Source: Nocardioides albidus
GTDB lineage: Bacteria; Actinomycetota; Actinomycetes; Propionibacteriales; Nocardioidaceae
DNA length: 61,750 nt
Assembly (NCBI RefSeq): GCF_006335005.1
Contig: NZ_VDMP01000013.1
Span: 49,017 to 110,766 of the forward strand
Direction: 5' to 3'
Position 1 is the stretch's first letter. Each line of letters begins with the position of its first letter. The notes under the pieces were generated by a model. It was not told the DNA's origin, made no database searches, and worked only from the letters and a program-made list of their open reading frames with translations. The translations under genes were made by a program, and so were the position numbers. This document shows, one piece after another, positions 52,058 through 60,061 of this stretch.

Positions 52058-53445
52058 CGTGTGAGCTCCAGGAGGGCGTCGAGGTCGAGGTGCTCCTCGA
52101 CCAGGTCCCCGAGCAGGTCGAGGCGCGCCGCGCGGGCGGCCGGGAAGGACGCGCCCGAGGTGACGCCGAGGCTGGCCTCGAGGTACGCCGCCCGGGTGGC
52201 GTCGTCCTCCAGGCTGCCGTGCACCATCGTCCCGGTCACGGCACCGTCGGTCGCCGAGCCGGCGATCCGGCCGTGGTGGATCTCGTAGCCGGCGGGCTCG
52301 TGCAGGACCAGGCGCTTGTCCGCAGCAAAGGTGGTCGTGAGGTCCAGCAGGCCGAGACCGTCGACCGACTCCCCCGCCCGGCCCTCGACCCCCTCGGGGT
52401 CCTCGATCCGCTGCCCCAGCATCTGGCAGCCGCCGCAGATCCCCAGCACCGGCCGCCCCGCACGGGCGTGCCGCTGGATGGCCAGGTCGAGCCCGCGCTC
52501 GCGCAGCCACGCCAGGTCGGCCAGCGTGGCCCGGGTGCCGGGCAGCACGACCAGGTCGGCGTCGGCGAGGCGGGCCGGATCCGAGACGAACTCGACATCC
52601 AGGCCCGGCTCGAGCCCGAGCGCGTCGACGTCGGTGAAGTTGCTGATCCGCGGCAGCCGCACGACCGCGACCCTGCGCACTCCTGAGCCGACCTCTGCTC
52701 GCCGACCCGCGAGGTCGAGGGCGTCCTCGGAGTCCAGCCACACATCGGGGTGCCACGGGAGCACGCCGTACGTCGGCCGTCCGGTGCGCTGCTCGAGGTC
52801 GGCGAGACCGGGGCGCAGCAGGTCGACCTCGCCGCGGAACTTGTTGACGACGTACCCCTTCACCAGGCGCTGGTCCTCGGCGTCGAGCAGCATGAGCGTG
52901 CCGTAGGCCGCCGCGAACCAGCCGCCGCGGTCGATGTCGCCGACCACGATCGTCGGGACGTCGCCGTGCCGGGCCAGGCCCATGTTGACGTAGTCGCTCG
53001 CGCGCAGGTTGATCTCGGCCGGACTGCCGGCGCCCTCGGCGACGACGAGGTCGTAGCGCTCGCGCAGGTCGTCGAACGCCTCGAACGCGGTCGCGGCCAG
53101 GCGGGCGCGCCCGTCGTTCCAGTCGCGCGAGGACACCTCGCCGTCGGGTCGGCCCATGAGCACGACGTGGCTGCGCCGGTCGCTGCCGGGCTTGAGCAGC
53201 ACCGGGTTCATCGCGACCTCGGGCTCCGCCCCCGCCGCGACCGCCTGCACCCACTGTGCCCGCCCGATCTCGCCGGGCACACCGTCGGATCCTCGCACGA
53301 CCATCGAGTTGTTCGACATGTTCTGCGCCTTGTACGGCGCCACTCGGATCCCGCGCCGCGCGAACGCCCGGCACAGCCCCGTCGTCACCACACTCTTGCC
53401 CGCGTCCGAGGTCATCCCCGCGACCAGCAGGGCGGCGCCGGTCAT
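52054..53445 (-). CDS. cobQ: Cobyric acid synthase
   Basis: 463 residues from ATG 53445, which overlaps the ferredoxin gene stop (ATGA). Amidates the b, d, e and g side chains. N-terminal ATP domain: [54 protein letters not shown]-terminal amidotransferase: [12 protein letters not shown], catalytic Cys in [14 protein letters not shown], and GYEIHHGRI. The stretch around [17 protein letters not shown] sits over a short DNA inverted repeat (52689-52717). CobQ here is shorter than the Pseudomonas enzyme by a few residues but complete. Confidence 0.97.
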   Translation of the reverse strand: MTGAALLVAGMTSDAGKSVVTTGLCRAFARRGIRVAPYKAQNMSNNSMVVRGSDGVPGEIGRAQWVQAVAAGAEPEVAMNPVLLKPGSDRRSHVVLMGRPDGEVSSRDWNDGRARLAATAFEAFDDLRERYDLVVAEGAGSPAEINLRASDYVNMGLARHGDVPTIVVGDIDRGGWFAAAYGTLMLLDAEDQRLVKGYVVNKFRGEVDLLRPGLADLEQRTGRPTYGVLPWHPDVWLDSEDALDLAGRRAEVGSGVRRVAVVRLPRISNFTDVDALGLEPGLDVEFVSDPARLADADLVVLPGTRATLADLAWLRERGLDLAIQRHARAGRPVLGICGGCQMLGQRIEDPEGVEGRAGESVDGLGLLDLTTTFAADKRLVLHEPAGYEIHHGRIAGSATDGAVTGTMVHGSLEDDATRAAYLEASLGVTSGASFPAARAARLDLLGDLVEEHLDLDALLELTR

Positions 53446-53804
53446 CCGCGCTTCCCCCGGAAGACGTGACGCTGCAGCGGGGCAGGCACCGGCCCGCCCT
53501 CCCGCACCCAGTCGACGACCGCCTCGGTGGCCGAGGACGACAGGACGCCGCCCAGCCAGGTGTCCTTCGGACGCCGCCCGCCGGGGAACCAGGTGAAGTC
53601 CCGGACGAGTACGACGTTCGACCGGTCGCACTCGTCGAGGCAGTCGACGACGCGGACCCGCACCCGCGGGCCGCGCCGGCCGGCCGGGTCGTCGAGCGCC
53701 TCGATCTCGTCGCGCTGGGCCCGGTGGTCGGCGTCCGGGTGCTTCTTGACCGTGCCGCAGCAGCAGTCGCGGCACAGCAGCACGTCCCGCTCAGGCAGCG
53801 CCAT
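53442..53804 (-). CDS. Thioredoxin-like (2Fe-2S) ferredoxin
   Basis: 120 residues from ATG 53804; an upstream frame continues into the repetitive end of cobF and is not used. Cysteines lie in [16 protein letters not shown] and, about 50 residues later, in [15 protein letters not shown], a spacing like thioredoxin-type 2Fe-2S ferredoxins. The C-terminus GWLGGV-like segment [20 protein letters not shown] is also family-like. Being inside the cob operon, between cobF and cobQ, it could donate electrons to CobG or to cobalt reduction. This is inference. Confidence 0.82.
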   Translation of the reverse strand: MALPERDVLLCRDCCCGTVKKHPDADHRAQRDEIEALDDPAGRRGPRVRVRVVDCLDECDRSNVVLVRDFTWFPGGRRPKDTWLGGVLSSSATEAVVDWVREGGPVPAPLQRHVFRGKRG

Positions 53805-54585
53805 CGTCGCTCCCCTCGGCGTCGCCCCCGTCGCCCCCGTCGGACCCGTCGGACCCATCGACGGGCGCGCGCAGCAGGAACAGGTCCATCACCCAGCCGG
53901 CCTCGGCCTTCGCCGCGACCCGCGCGGCCCCGATGTCCTCGACGACGTCACGGACGAGGCCGGACACCAGCCGCTCCCCGGCGCCGCCGAGGTTGGCGCC
54001 CCACCAGATGGTCCAGTCCTCGAACCCTTCCAGGTCCACGCCCCCGGTCAGCATCACGACCACATTGCGCTGACCGGCCGCCACATCGGCCCGCAGCCGC
54101 CGCGCGGTCGTCACGTGCACCGGTTGCCCGACGTCGTGCAGCACGATCCCGTGCCGCGCGGCGAGCATCTGCGGCGCGCTGATGCCCGGCAGCACGTCGT
54201 AGGGCACGGCCAGGTCGCGCACGATCCGGATCGTGCCGTCGTAGAGCGACGGGTCGCCCCAGACGAGGAACGCGCACACCCCGCCGCGCTCGGTGAGCAC
54301 CGATCGGTAAGCCGCCAGCCGGGCGGCGTACCAGTCCGCGACGGCGCCCTCGTAGCCCGCCCGGTCCAGTCCCGGCGAGCGATCCCGCTCGGGGTCGGGT
54401 ACGACGACCAGCTCGACGCCGTGCGCCTCGCACACCGCGCGCCGGACGGCCAGCAGCGGGTCGTCGTCGCGCTTGGACACGGCCAGCGCGTAGTCGCACC
54501 CGGCCAGGGCCCCGGCCGCCTCGGGCGTCACGTGCTGCGGGCCCATCCCGAAGCCGACGACGCGGACCTCGACCGGCTCGATCAC
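53791..54585 (-). CDS. cobF: Precorrin-6A synthase (deacetylating)
   Basis: 264 residues from GTG 54585, sharing GTGA with the cobN stop. Tetrapyrrole methylase of the CobF type: [73 protein letters not shown], and [20 protein letters not shown]. It methylates C-1 and loses acetate, a step only of the aerobic route. The last 20 residues (about [15 protein letters not shown]) are low-complexity Gly/Asp made from a simple DNA repeat and overlap the ferredoxin start by 14 bases. Confidence 0.95.
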   Translation of the reverse strand: MIEPVEVRVVGFGMGPQHVTPEAAGALAGCDYALAVSKRDDDPLLAVRRAVCEAHGVELVVVPDPERDRSPGLDRAGYEGAVADWYAARLAAYRSVLTERGGVCAFLVWGDPSLYDGTIRIVRDLAVPYDVLPGISAPQMLAARHGIVLHDVGQPVHVTTARRLRADVAAGQRNVVVMLTGGVDLEGFEDWTIWWGANLGGAGERLVSGLVRDVVEDIGAARVAAKAEAGWVMDLFLLRAPVDGSDGSDGGDGGDAEGSDDGAA

Positions 54586-57500
54586 CGGGCGTCGTCCTCG
54601 AGGTCGCCCTCGACCTCCAGGTAGGCCGCCTGCAGCGCCGCCATCAGCTCCGGGTCGGGCGACTCCCACAGGCCGCGGTCGGCGGCCTCGTGCAGCCGCT
54701 CGACGATGCTGCGCAGCGCCCACGGGTTCGACCTACGCAGGAACTCCTGGTTGGTCTCGTCGAGGACGTAGGACCGCGCGAGCGACTCGTACATCCAGTC
54801 GTGCACGACGCCCGCCGTGGCGTCGAAGCCGAACAGGTAGTCGACGGTCGCGGCCAGCTCGAAGGCGCCCTTGTAGCCGTGACGCTGCATGGCGCCGATC
54901 CAGCGCGGGTTGACGACGCGCGCGCGGAAGACCCGGTTGGTCTCCTCCTGCAGGGTCCGCGTCCGTACGGCGTCCGGCGTGGTCGAGTCGCCGACGTAGG
55001 CCTTCGGTGAGGAGCCGGTGAGCGCGCGGATGGTGGCGACCATGCCGCCGTGGTACTGGAAGTAGTCGTCGCTGTCGGCGATGTCGTGCTCGCGGGTGTC
55101 GATGTTCTTGGCCGCGACCTTGATCCGACGGTAGTTGGCGCGCATGTCGTCGGAGGCCGGGACGCCGTCCAGGTCCCGCCCGTAGGCGAAGCCGCCCCAC
55201 GCCGTGTAGACCTCGGCCAGGTCGGCGTCGTCGCGCCAGGAGCCCGACTCGACGGCCTGCAGGATGCCGGCGCCGTAGGAGCCGGGCTTGGAGCCGAAGA
55301 TCCGCGTCGTCGCCCGCCGCTCGTCGCCGTGCTCGGTCAGGTCGGCCTGGGCGTGCGCGCGCACGAAGTTGCGGTCCGCCGGCTCGTCCAGCTCGGCGAC
55401 CATGCGCACCGCGTCGTCGAGCATCGCCACGACGTGCGGGAAGGCGTCCCGGAAGAACCCGGAGATCCGGACGGTGACGTCGATCCGCGGACGGCCGAGC
55501 TCCTCGAGCGGGATGACGGTCAGGGAGTGGACCCGCTTGGAGGCCTCGTCCCATTCGGGTCGCACCCCGAGCAGGGCCAGCACCTCGGCGATGTCGTCGC
55601 CGGAGGTCCGCATCGCCGACGTGCCCCACACCGAGAGGCCCACCGACTCGGGGTAGCTCCCCTCGTCGGTGAGATAGCGCTCCAGGAGGGAGTCGGCCAT
55701 CGCCTGACCGGTCTGCCAGGCCAGCCGCGACGGGACCGCCCGCGGGTCGACGGTGTAGAAGTTGCGCCCGGTCGGCAGCACGTTGACCAGGCCGCGCAGC
55801 GGCGAGCCGGACGGGCCGGCCGGCACGAACCCGCCGGCCAGCGCGTGCAGGGTGTGGTCGAGCTCGTCGGTGGTTCGGGCCAGCCGGGGCACCACCTCGG
55901 TGGCGGCGAAGGCCAGCACCTGGCGGACCTCGGGCGAGGGATGCAGCTCCTCGACGTACGACGGGTCCCAGCCGGACTTCTCCATCGCCTCGACCAGCGC
56001 GCGGGCCTCGGCCTCGACCCGGTCGACCTCGGTGGTCGGCGCGTCCGGGGAGAGCCCCAGCGCGGCGCGCAGCCCCGGCACGGCCTGCGCCTGCCCACCC
56101 CACACCTGGGCGGCTCGCAGGATGGCGAGCACCAGGTTGACCCGCGCCTCCCCCTCCGGCGCCTGTCCGAGGATGTGCAGCCCGTCGCGGATCTGGACGT
56201 CCTTGATCTCGCAGAGCCAGCCGTCGACGTGCAGGAGGAAGTCGTCGAACTCCTCGTCCTCCGGCTTCTCCTCCAGGCCGAGGTCGCGGTGCAGCTCGGC
56301 GGCGTGCATGAGCTGCCAGATCTCGCCGCGGATGGCGGCCAGCTTGGCCGGGTCCATCGCGGAGATCTTGTCGTACTCCTCCAGCAGGCCCTCGAGACGC
56401 GCGATGTCGCCGTAGCTCTCCGCGCGCGCCATCGGCGGCACCAGGTGGTCGACGATCGTCGCGTGCGCGCGACGCTTGGCCTGCGCGCCCTCGCCCGGGT
56501 CGTTGACGAGGAAGGGGTAGATCAGCGGCAGACTGCCGATGGCGGCGTCGGTGCCGCAGGAGGCGGAGAGGGCGGCGTTCTTGCCGGGCAGCCACTCCAT
56601 CGAGCCGTGCTTGCCGAGGTGGACGACGGCGTGGGCGCCGAATCCGTGCTCGACCCACCGGTACGCCGCCAGGTAGTGGTGGCTCGGCGCGAGGTCGGGG
56701 TCGTGGTAGATCGCGACCGGGTTCTCCCCGAAGCCGCGCGGCGGCTGGATCATCAGCACCACGTTGCCGGCGCGCAGCGTCGCCAGCACGATCTCGCCGC
56801 TGTCGTTGACGAACAGCGAGCCGGGCGAGGGGCCCCACGCCTCGACCATCCCGGCACGCAGGTCGGCGGGCAGGTCGGCCGTCCAGGCGTCGTACTCCGC
56901 CCTCGTGATCCGCACGTGCGCGTCGGTCAGCTGCGCGGAGGTCAGCCACTCCTCGTCCTGGCCGCCGGCGGCGATGAGGGCGTGGATCAGCGTGTCACCG
57001 GCGACGGTGTCGTCCTCGATGTCGAGCACACCGAACCCGTCGCCGACGTCGTAGCCGGCGTCGCGCAGCCGGCGCAGCAGCCGCACGGCCGAGACGGGGG
57101 TGTCGAGGCCGACGGCGTTGCCGATCCGCGAGTGCTTGGTCGGGTACGCCGAGAGCATCAGCGCGATCCGCTTCTCCGTGACCGGCACGTGGCGCAGCCG
57201 CGCGTAGTTGACGGCCAGGCCCGCCACCCGGGCGCACCGCTCCGGGTCGGCGACGTACGACGGCAGCCCGGCCGGGTCGCTCGGGTCGATCTCCTTGAAC
57301 GAGAACGGCACGGTGCTGATCCGGCCGTCGAACTCGGGGATCGCCACCTGGTTGGCGTAGTCGAGCGGGGTGACGCCGTCGTCGGAGGCCTCCCACTCGG
57401 CACGGCTGCTGGTCAGGCACAGGCCCTGCAGCACGGGGATGTCGAGGGCGGCGATCCGCTCCACGTCCCAGGTCTCGTCGTCGCCGCCGGCGCTCGCGGC

Positions 57501-58187
57501 CGCCGGGGTCGAGCCGCCTGCGGCGAGCACGGTCACGACGAGCGCGTCGAGGTCGCCGAGCGCCTCGAACAGCTCGTCGGGCGCCGCGCGCAGCGAGCCG
57601 GCGAAGATCGGCACGCCGACCGCCTCTCCCGTGGCGTCGATCGCGTCGCAGAGGGCGTGCACGAACGAGGTGTTCCCGCTGGCCTGGTGGGCGCGATAGA
57701 AGAGCACCCCCACCCGTGCGGCGGTTGAGGTGCGAGCGCCAGCGAGCCTCGCAATCTCCGGCCGCTCGACGAGCCCCCACGCGGGGATGACCTCCGGCGG
57801 CTCGAAGCCCTCGCCGGTGAGCAGCACCGTGTCGGACAGGAAGGCGTGCAGCTGGGCGAGGTTCCGCGGACCGCCCTCGGCGAGGTAGCGGTGCGCCTCG
57901 GCGGCGAGGCCGACCGGCACGGTCGAGGTCTCCATGAGCTCCGCGCTGGGCGTCAGCTCGCCGCCGAGCACGACGAGCGGACGGCCGGTCCCCCGCAGCG
58001 CGCCGAGCTCGGCGTCGTACTGCTGCGGCGAGCCGAGCAGGCGGACCACGACCAGGTCGGCGGCTCCCGCGGTCTCCACGAGCGCGGACAGGTCGCTGCG
58101 CGACGGGTTCGCCCAGGCGTAGTCGGCACCGCTGGAGCGGGCCGAGAGCAGGTCGGTGTCGGACGTGGAGAGGAGTGCGATGCGCAC
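54582..58187 (-). CDS. cobN: Cobaltochelatase large subunit CobN
   Basis: 1201 residues from GTG 58187, with GGAGGAG upstream. It inserts cobalt into hydrogenobyrinate a,c-diamide with ATP. Typical regions: VGVLFYRAHQASGNTSFVHA early, the FSFKEIDPSD loop, HLGKHGSMEWLPGKNAALSA in the centre, LINVLPTGRNFY-like GLVNVLPTGRNFYTVDP, and YQYHGGMVATIRALTGSSP late. The C-terminal part KGAFELAATVDYLFGFDATA ends the family fold. First gene of the riboswitch-controlled minus-strand operon. Residues about 144-155 are encoded by a palindromic element. Confidence 0.97.
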   Translation of the reverse strand: MRIALLSTSDTDLLSARSSGADYAWANPSRSDLSALVETAGAADLVVVRLLGSPQQYDAELGALRGTGRPLVVLGGELTPSAELMETSTVPVGLAAEAHRYLAEGGPRNLAQLHAFLSDTVLLTGEGFEPPEVIPAWGLVERPEIARLAGARTSTAARVGVLFYRAHQASGNTSFVHALCDAIDATGEAVGVPIFAGSLRAAPDELFEALGDLDALVVTVLAAGGSTPAAASAGGDDETWDVERIAALDIPVLQGLCLTSSRAEWEASDDGVTPLDYANQVAIPEFDGRISTVPFSFKEIDPSDPAGLPSYVADPERCARVAGLAVNYARLRHVPVTEKRIALMLSAYPTKHSRIGNAVGLDTPVSAVRLLRRLRDAGYDVGDGFGVLDIEDDTVAGDTLIHALIAAGGQDEEWLTSAQLTDAHVRITRAEYDAWTADLPADLRAGMVEAWGPSPGSLFVNDSGEIVLATLRAGNVVLMIQPPRGFGENPVAIYHDPDLAPSHHYLAAYRWVEHGFGAHAVVHLGKHGSMEWLPGKNAALSASCGTDAAIGSLPLIYPFLVNDPGEGAQAKRRAHATIVDHLVPPMARAESYGDIARLEGLLEEYDKISAMDPAKLAAIRGEIWQLMHAAELHRDLGLEEKPEDEEFDDFLLHVDGWLCEIKDVQIRDGLHILGQAPEGEARVNLVLAILRAAQVWGGQAQAVPGLRAALGLSPDAPTTEVDRVEAEARALVEAMEKSGWDPSYVEELHPSPEVRQVLAFAATEVVPRLARTTDELDHTLHALAGGFVPAGPSGSPLRGLVNVLPTGRNFYTVDPRAVPSRLAWQTGQAMADSLLERYLTDEGSYPESVGLSVWGTSAMRTSGDDIAEVLALLGVRPEWDEASKRVHSLTVIPLEELGRPRIDVTVRISGFFRDAFPHVVAMLDDAVRMVAELDEPADRNFVRAHAQADLTEHGDERRATTRIFGSKPGSYGAGILQAVESGSWRDDADLAEVYTAWGGFAYGRDLDGVPASDDMRANYRRIKVAAKNIDTREHDIADSDDYFQYHGGMVATIRALTGSSPKAYVGDSTTPDAVRTRTLQEETNRVFRARVVNPRWIGAMQRHGYKGAFELAATVDYLFGFDATAGVVHDWMYESLARSYVLDETNQEFLRRSNPWALRSIVERLHEAADRGLWESPDPELMAALQAAYLEVEGDLEDDAR
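57723..57757. repeat. Palindromic element inside cobN
   Basis: The segment starting GGTTGAGGTGCGAG, passing through CGCCAGCGAG and ending CCTCGCAATC, is an imperfect inverted repeat (TGCGAG with CTCGCA as its firm core). In the cobN direction it encodes about IARLAGARTSTA just before the conserved RVGVLFYR. Its look resembles repeated palindromes I recall from nocardioidaceal genomes, but I cannot count copies here. Confidence 0.6.
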
Positions 58188-58224
58188 GGTGGGGCTCCTC
58201 CTGGGGGTTCGCGCCCCTCATCGG

Positions 58225-58340
58225 TAGGTGTCGTCCGCGACCAGTGTCTGGCTCTCCCCGCCGAGCACGACGACGCGGATCACAGTGGCGGAACCGCCCC
58301 GGTCTCACACCGGGTTCCTGCGCCGCGGACCTGTGGACGC
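58225..58340 (-). promoter_or_regulatory. Cobalamin riboswitch upstream of cobN
   Basis: Read on the minus strand: AGGAACCCGGTGTGAGACCG, then GGTTCCGCCACTGTGATCCG, then the B12 box GGAGAGCCAGACACTGG near 58257-58241. The order and sequence match the adenosylcobalamin riboswitch. The cobN ribosome site follows about 40 bases later. It would silence cobN-F-ferredoxin-Q-K when B12 is high. Confidence 0.95.
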
Positions 58341-58358
58341 TCAGCCTACGGTGGAGCC

Positions 58359-58895
58359 ATGCAGGCGCAGACGAGTGGTCTCCAGGTCTCGGTGCACGGA
58401 CACCCCAACGCCGACACCCTGCTGCTCTGGCATCCGGCGACGCAGAGCGATCCGGACGCCGTCGCGGCGCTCGCCAGCCGGATCGCGACCCGCAGCGGGA
58501 TCCGCGTCGTGCTCCCCACCTGGAGCGCCGGATCCGATCTGCTCCGCTCCGTGCGCTACGCCCGCGAGTCCGCGGTGCACCCTCCCGACCAGCTCTCGGT
58601 CGTCGGGTACGGCGCCGCCGGCATCGCGGCGCTCAGCCTGGCCCGCCACCAGCGGCGCCTCGGCATCGGCCTGCGCCGGGTGACCTGCGTCGACGGCGCC
58701 GCCGACCTCGACGACCCGATCAGCGGCCGGCCGCTCGAGGCGCCGGGCGCCGTACCCGCCGCCGTGGAGACGGCCGTCGACATCGTGGCCTCCGACGACC
58801 CCGGCTGGGCCCAGCAGACGGTCGAGTCCTGGCGAACCCTCGGCTGGACAGCCACACTGGTGCCCGCCGACCAGTTCACCTGGCGGATCGCCTGA
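58359..58895 (+). CDS. Uncharacterised alpha/beta-hydrolase-like protein
   Basis: 178 residues from ATG 58359, divergent from cobN. The pattern of strand HPNADTLLLWHP, then IRVVLPTWSAGSDLLRSVRY, then LSVVGYGAAGIAALSLARHQ resembles the first half of an alpha/beta hydrolase. The usual nucleophile motif G-x-S-x-G is G-Y-G-A-A-G here, so no catalytic serine is visible. It may be a non-enzymatic or divergent member. It is followed after 14 bases by the serine-hydrolase gene and may be its partner. Function unknown. Confidence 0.7.
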   Translation: MQAQTSGLQVSVHGHPNADTLLLWHPATQSDPDAVAALASRIATRSGIRVVLPTWSAGSDLLRSVRYARESAVHPPDQLSVVGYGAAGIAALSLARHQRRLGIGLRRVTCVDGAADLDDPISGRPLEAPGAVPAAVETAVDIVASDDPGWAQQTVESWRTLGWTATLVPADQFTWRIA

Positions 58896-58909
58896 CCGAA
58901 GGAGCAGCC

Positions 58910-60046
58910 TTGACCGTCCACGGAGACCACGACCCCCGCTTCGACCGGCTGCGCGAGGTCTTCGCAGCGAACCTCGACTCCGGCGAGGAGTTGGGCGCGG
59001 CGATCGCGGTCGACCTCGACGGCGAGACCCTGGTGGACCTGTGGGGCGGCCATGCCGACGTCGCCCGGTCCCGCCCGTGGGAGGCCGACACGATCGTCAA
59101 CGTCTGGTCGACGACCAAGGAGATCACCGCGCTGGCGATCCTCCTGCTGGTCGAGCGCGGACTGGTCGACGTCCACGAGCCGGTGGCGACGTACTGGCCG
59201 GAGTTCGCCCAGAACGGCAAGGAGTCGATCCTGGTGCGCCACCTCCTGGCCCACACGTCCGGGGTGTCGGGCTGGGAGCAGCCGTTCACGATCGAGGACA
59301 TGTACGACTGGGAGTCGTCGACGGCGCGCCTGGCCGCCCAGGCGCCCTGGTGGGAGCCCGGCACCGCCTCCGGCTATCACGCCAACAACCAGGGCCACCT
59401 GCTCGGCGAGGTCCTCCGCCGGGTCACGGGCGTGCCGCTCAAGCAGTTCGTCGCCGACGAGATCGCCGCCCCGCTCGGCGTCGACCTCCAGATCGGCGCG
59501 AGGGCCGAGGACGACGACCGCGTCGCCGAGATCGTCCCGCCCCCGCCGCTTCCGATCGACTTCTCCCAGATCGACCCCGACTCCCCCATGGCGAAGACCT
59601 TCATGGGCCCTGTCGCGGATGCGAACGCCGCCAACACCGTCCCGTGGCGCCGCGCCGACATGGGTGCGCTGAACGGCCACACCAACGCCCGCGCGCTCGC
59701 CCGCACCTTCTCGGTCGTCTCGCGCGGCGGCGAGGTCGACGGCGTCCGGCTGCTGTCGAAGGACACGATCGACCTGGTCTTCGAGGAGCAGTCGCGCAAC
59801 GTCGACCTCGTGCTGGGCGTGCCGCTCCGCTTCGGCATCGGCTTCGCCCTCCCCGAGCCCGCGACCCTGCCCTACATCCCCGACGAGCGGATCTGCTTCT
59901 GGGGCGGCTGGGGCGGCTCGCTGACCGTCATGTTCCCCGAGCGGCGACTGACCGTCTCCTACGTGATGAACAAGATGGCGCCCGGCATCATCGGATCGGA
60001 CCGCTCCGCGGCGTACTTCACCGAGATCCTCAGCGCGCTCGGCTGA
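58910..60046 (+). CDS. Beta-lactamase-fold serine hydrolase (EstB/class C type)
   Basis: 378 residues from a TTG at 58910, supported by AAGGAG 5 bases upstream. Active-site S-x-x-K in NVWSTTKEITALAILLL, HLLAHTSGVSGWEQ after it, the tyrosine loop in WWEPGTASGYHANNQGH, and a C-terminal GGWGGSLTVMFPERRL in place of KTG. No signal peptide is seen, so it is probably an intracellular esterase rather than a beta-lactamase. Confidence 0.9.
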   Translation: MTVHGDHDPRFDRLREVFAANLDSGEELGAAIAVDLDGETLVDLWGGHADVARSRPWEADTIVNVWSTTKEITALAILLLVERGLVDVHEPVATYWPEFAQNGKESILVRHLLAHTSGVSGWEQPFTIEDMYDWESSTARLAAQAPWWEPGTASGYHANNQGHLLGEVLRRVTGVPLKQFVADEIAAPLGVDLQIGARAEDDDRVAEIVPPPPLPIDFSQIDPDSPMAKTFMGPVADANAANTVPWRRADMGALNGHTNARALARTFSVVSRGGEVDGVRLLSKDTIDLVFEEQSRNVDLVLGVPLRFGIGFALPEPATLPYIPDERICFWGGWGGSLTVMFPERRLTVSYVMNKMAPGIIGSDRSAAYFTEILSALG

Positions 60047-60061
60047 GCGGTTGCGAGGCCC

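Noticed and set aside
55050..57728. An 892-codon plus-strand frame opposite cobN
   Set aside because: Mirror frame of a full-length cobN; no motif or ribosome site.
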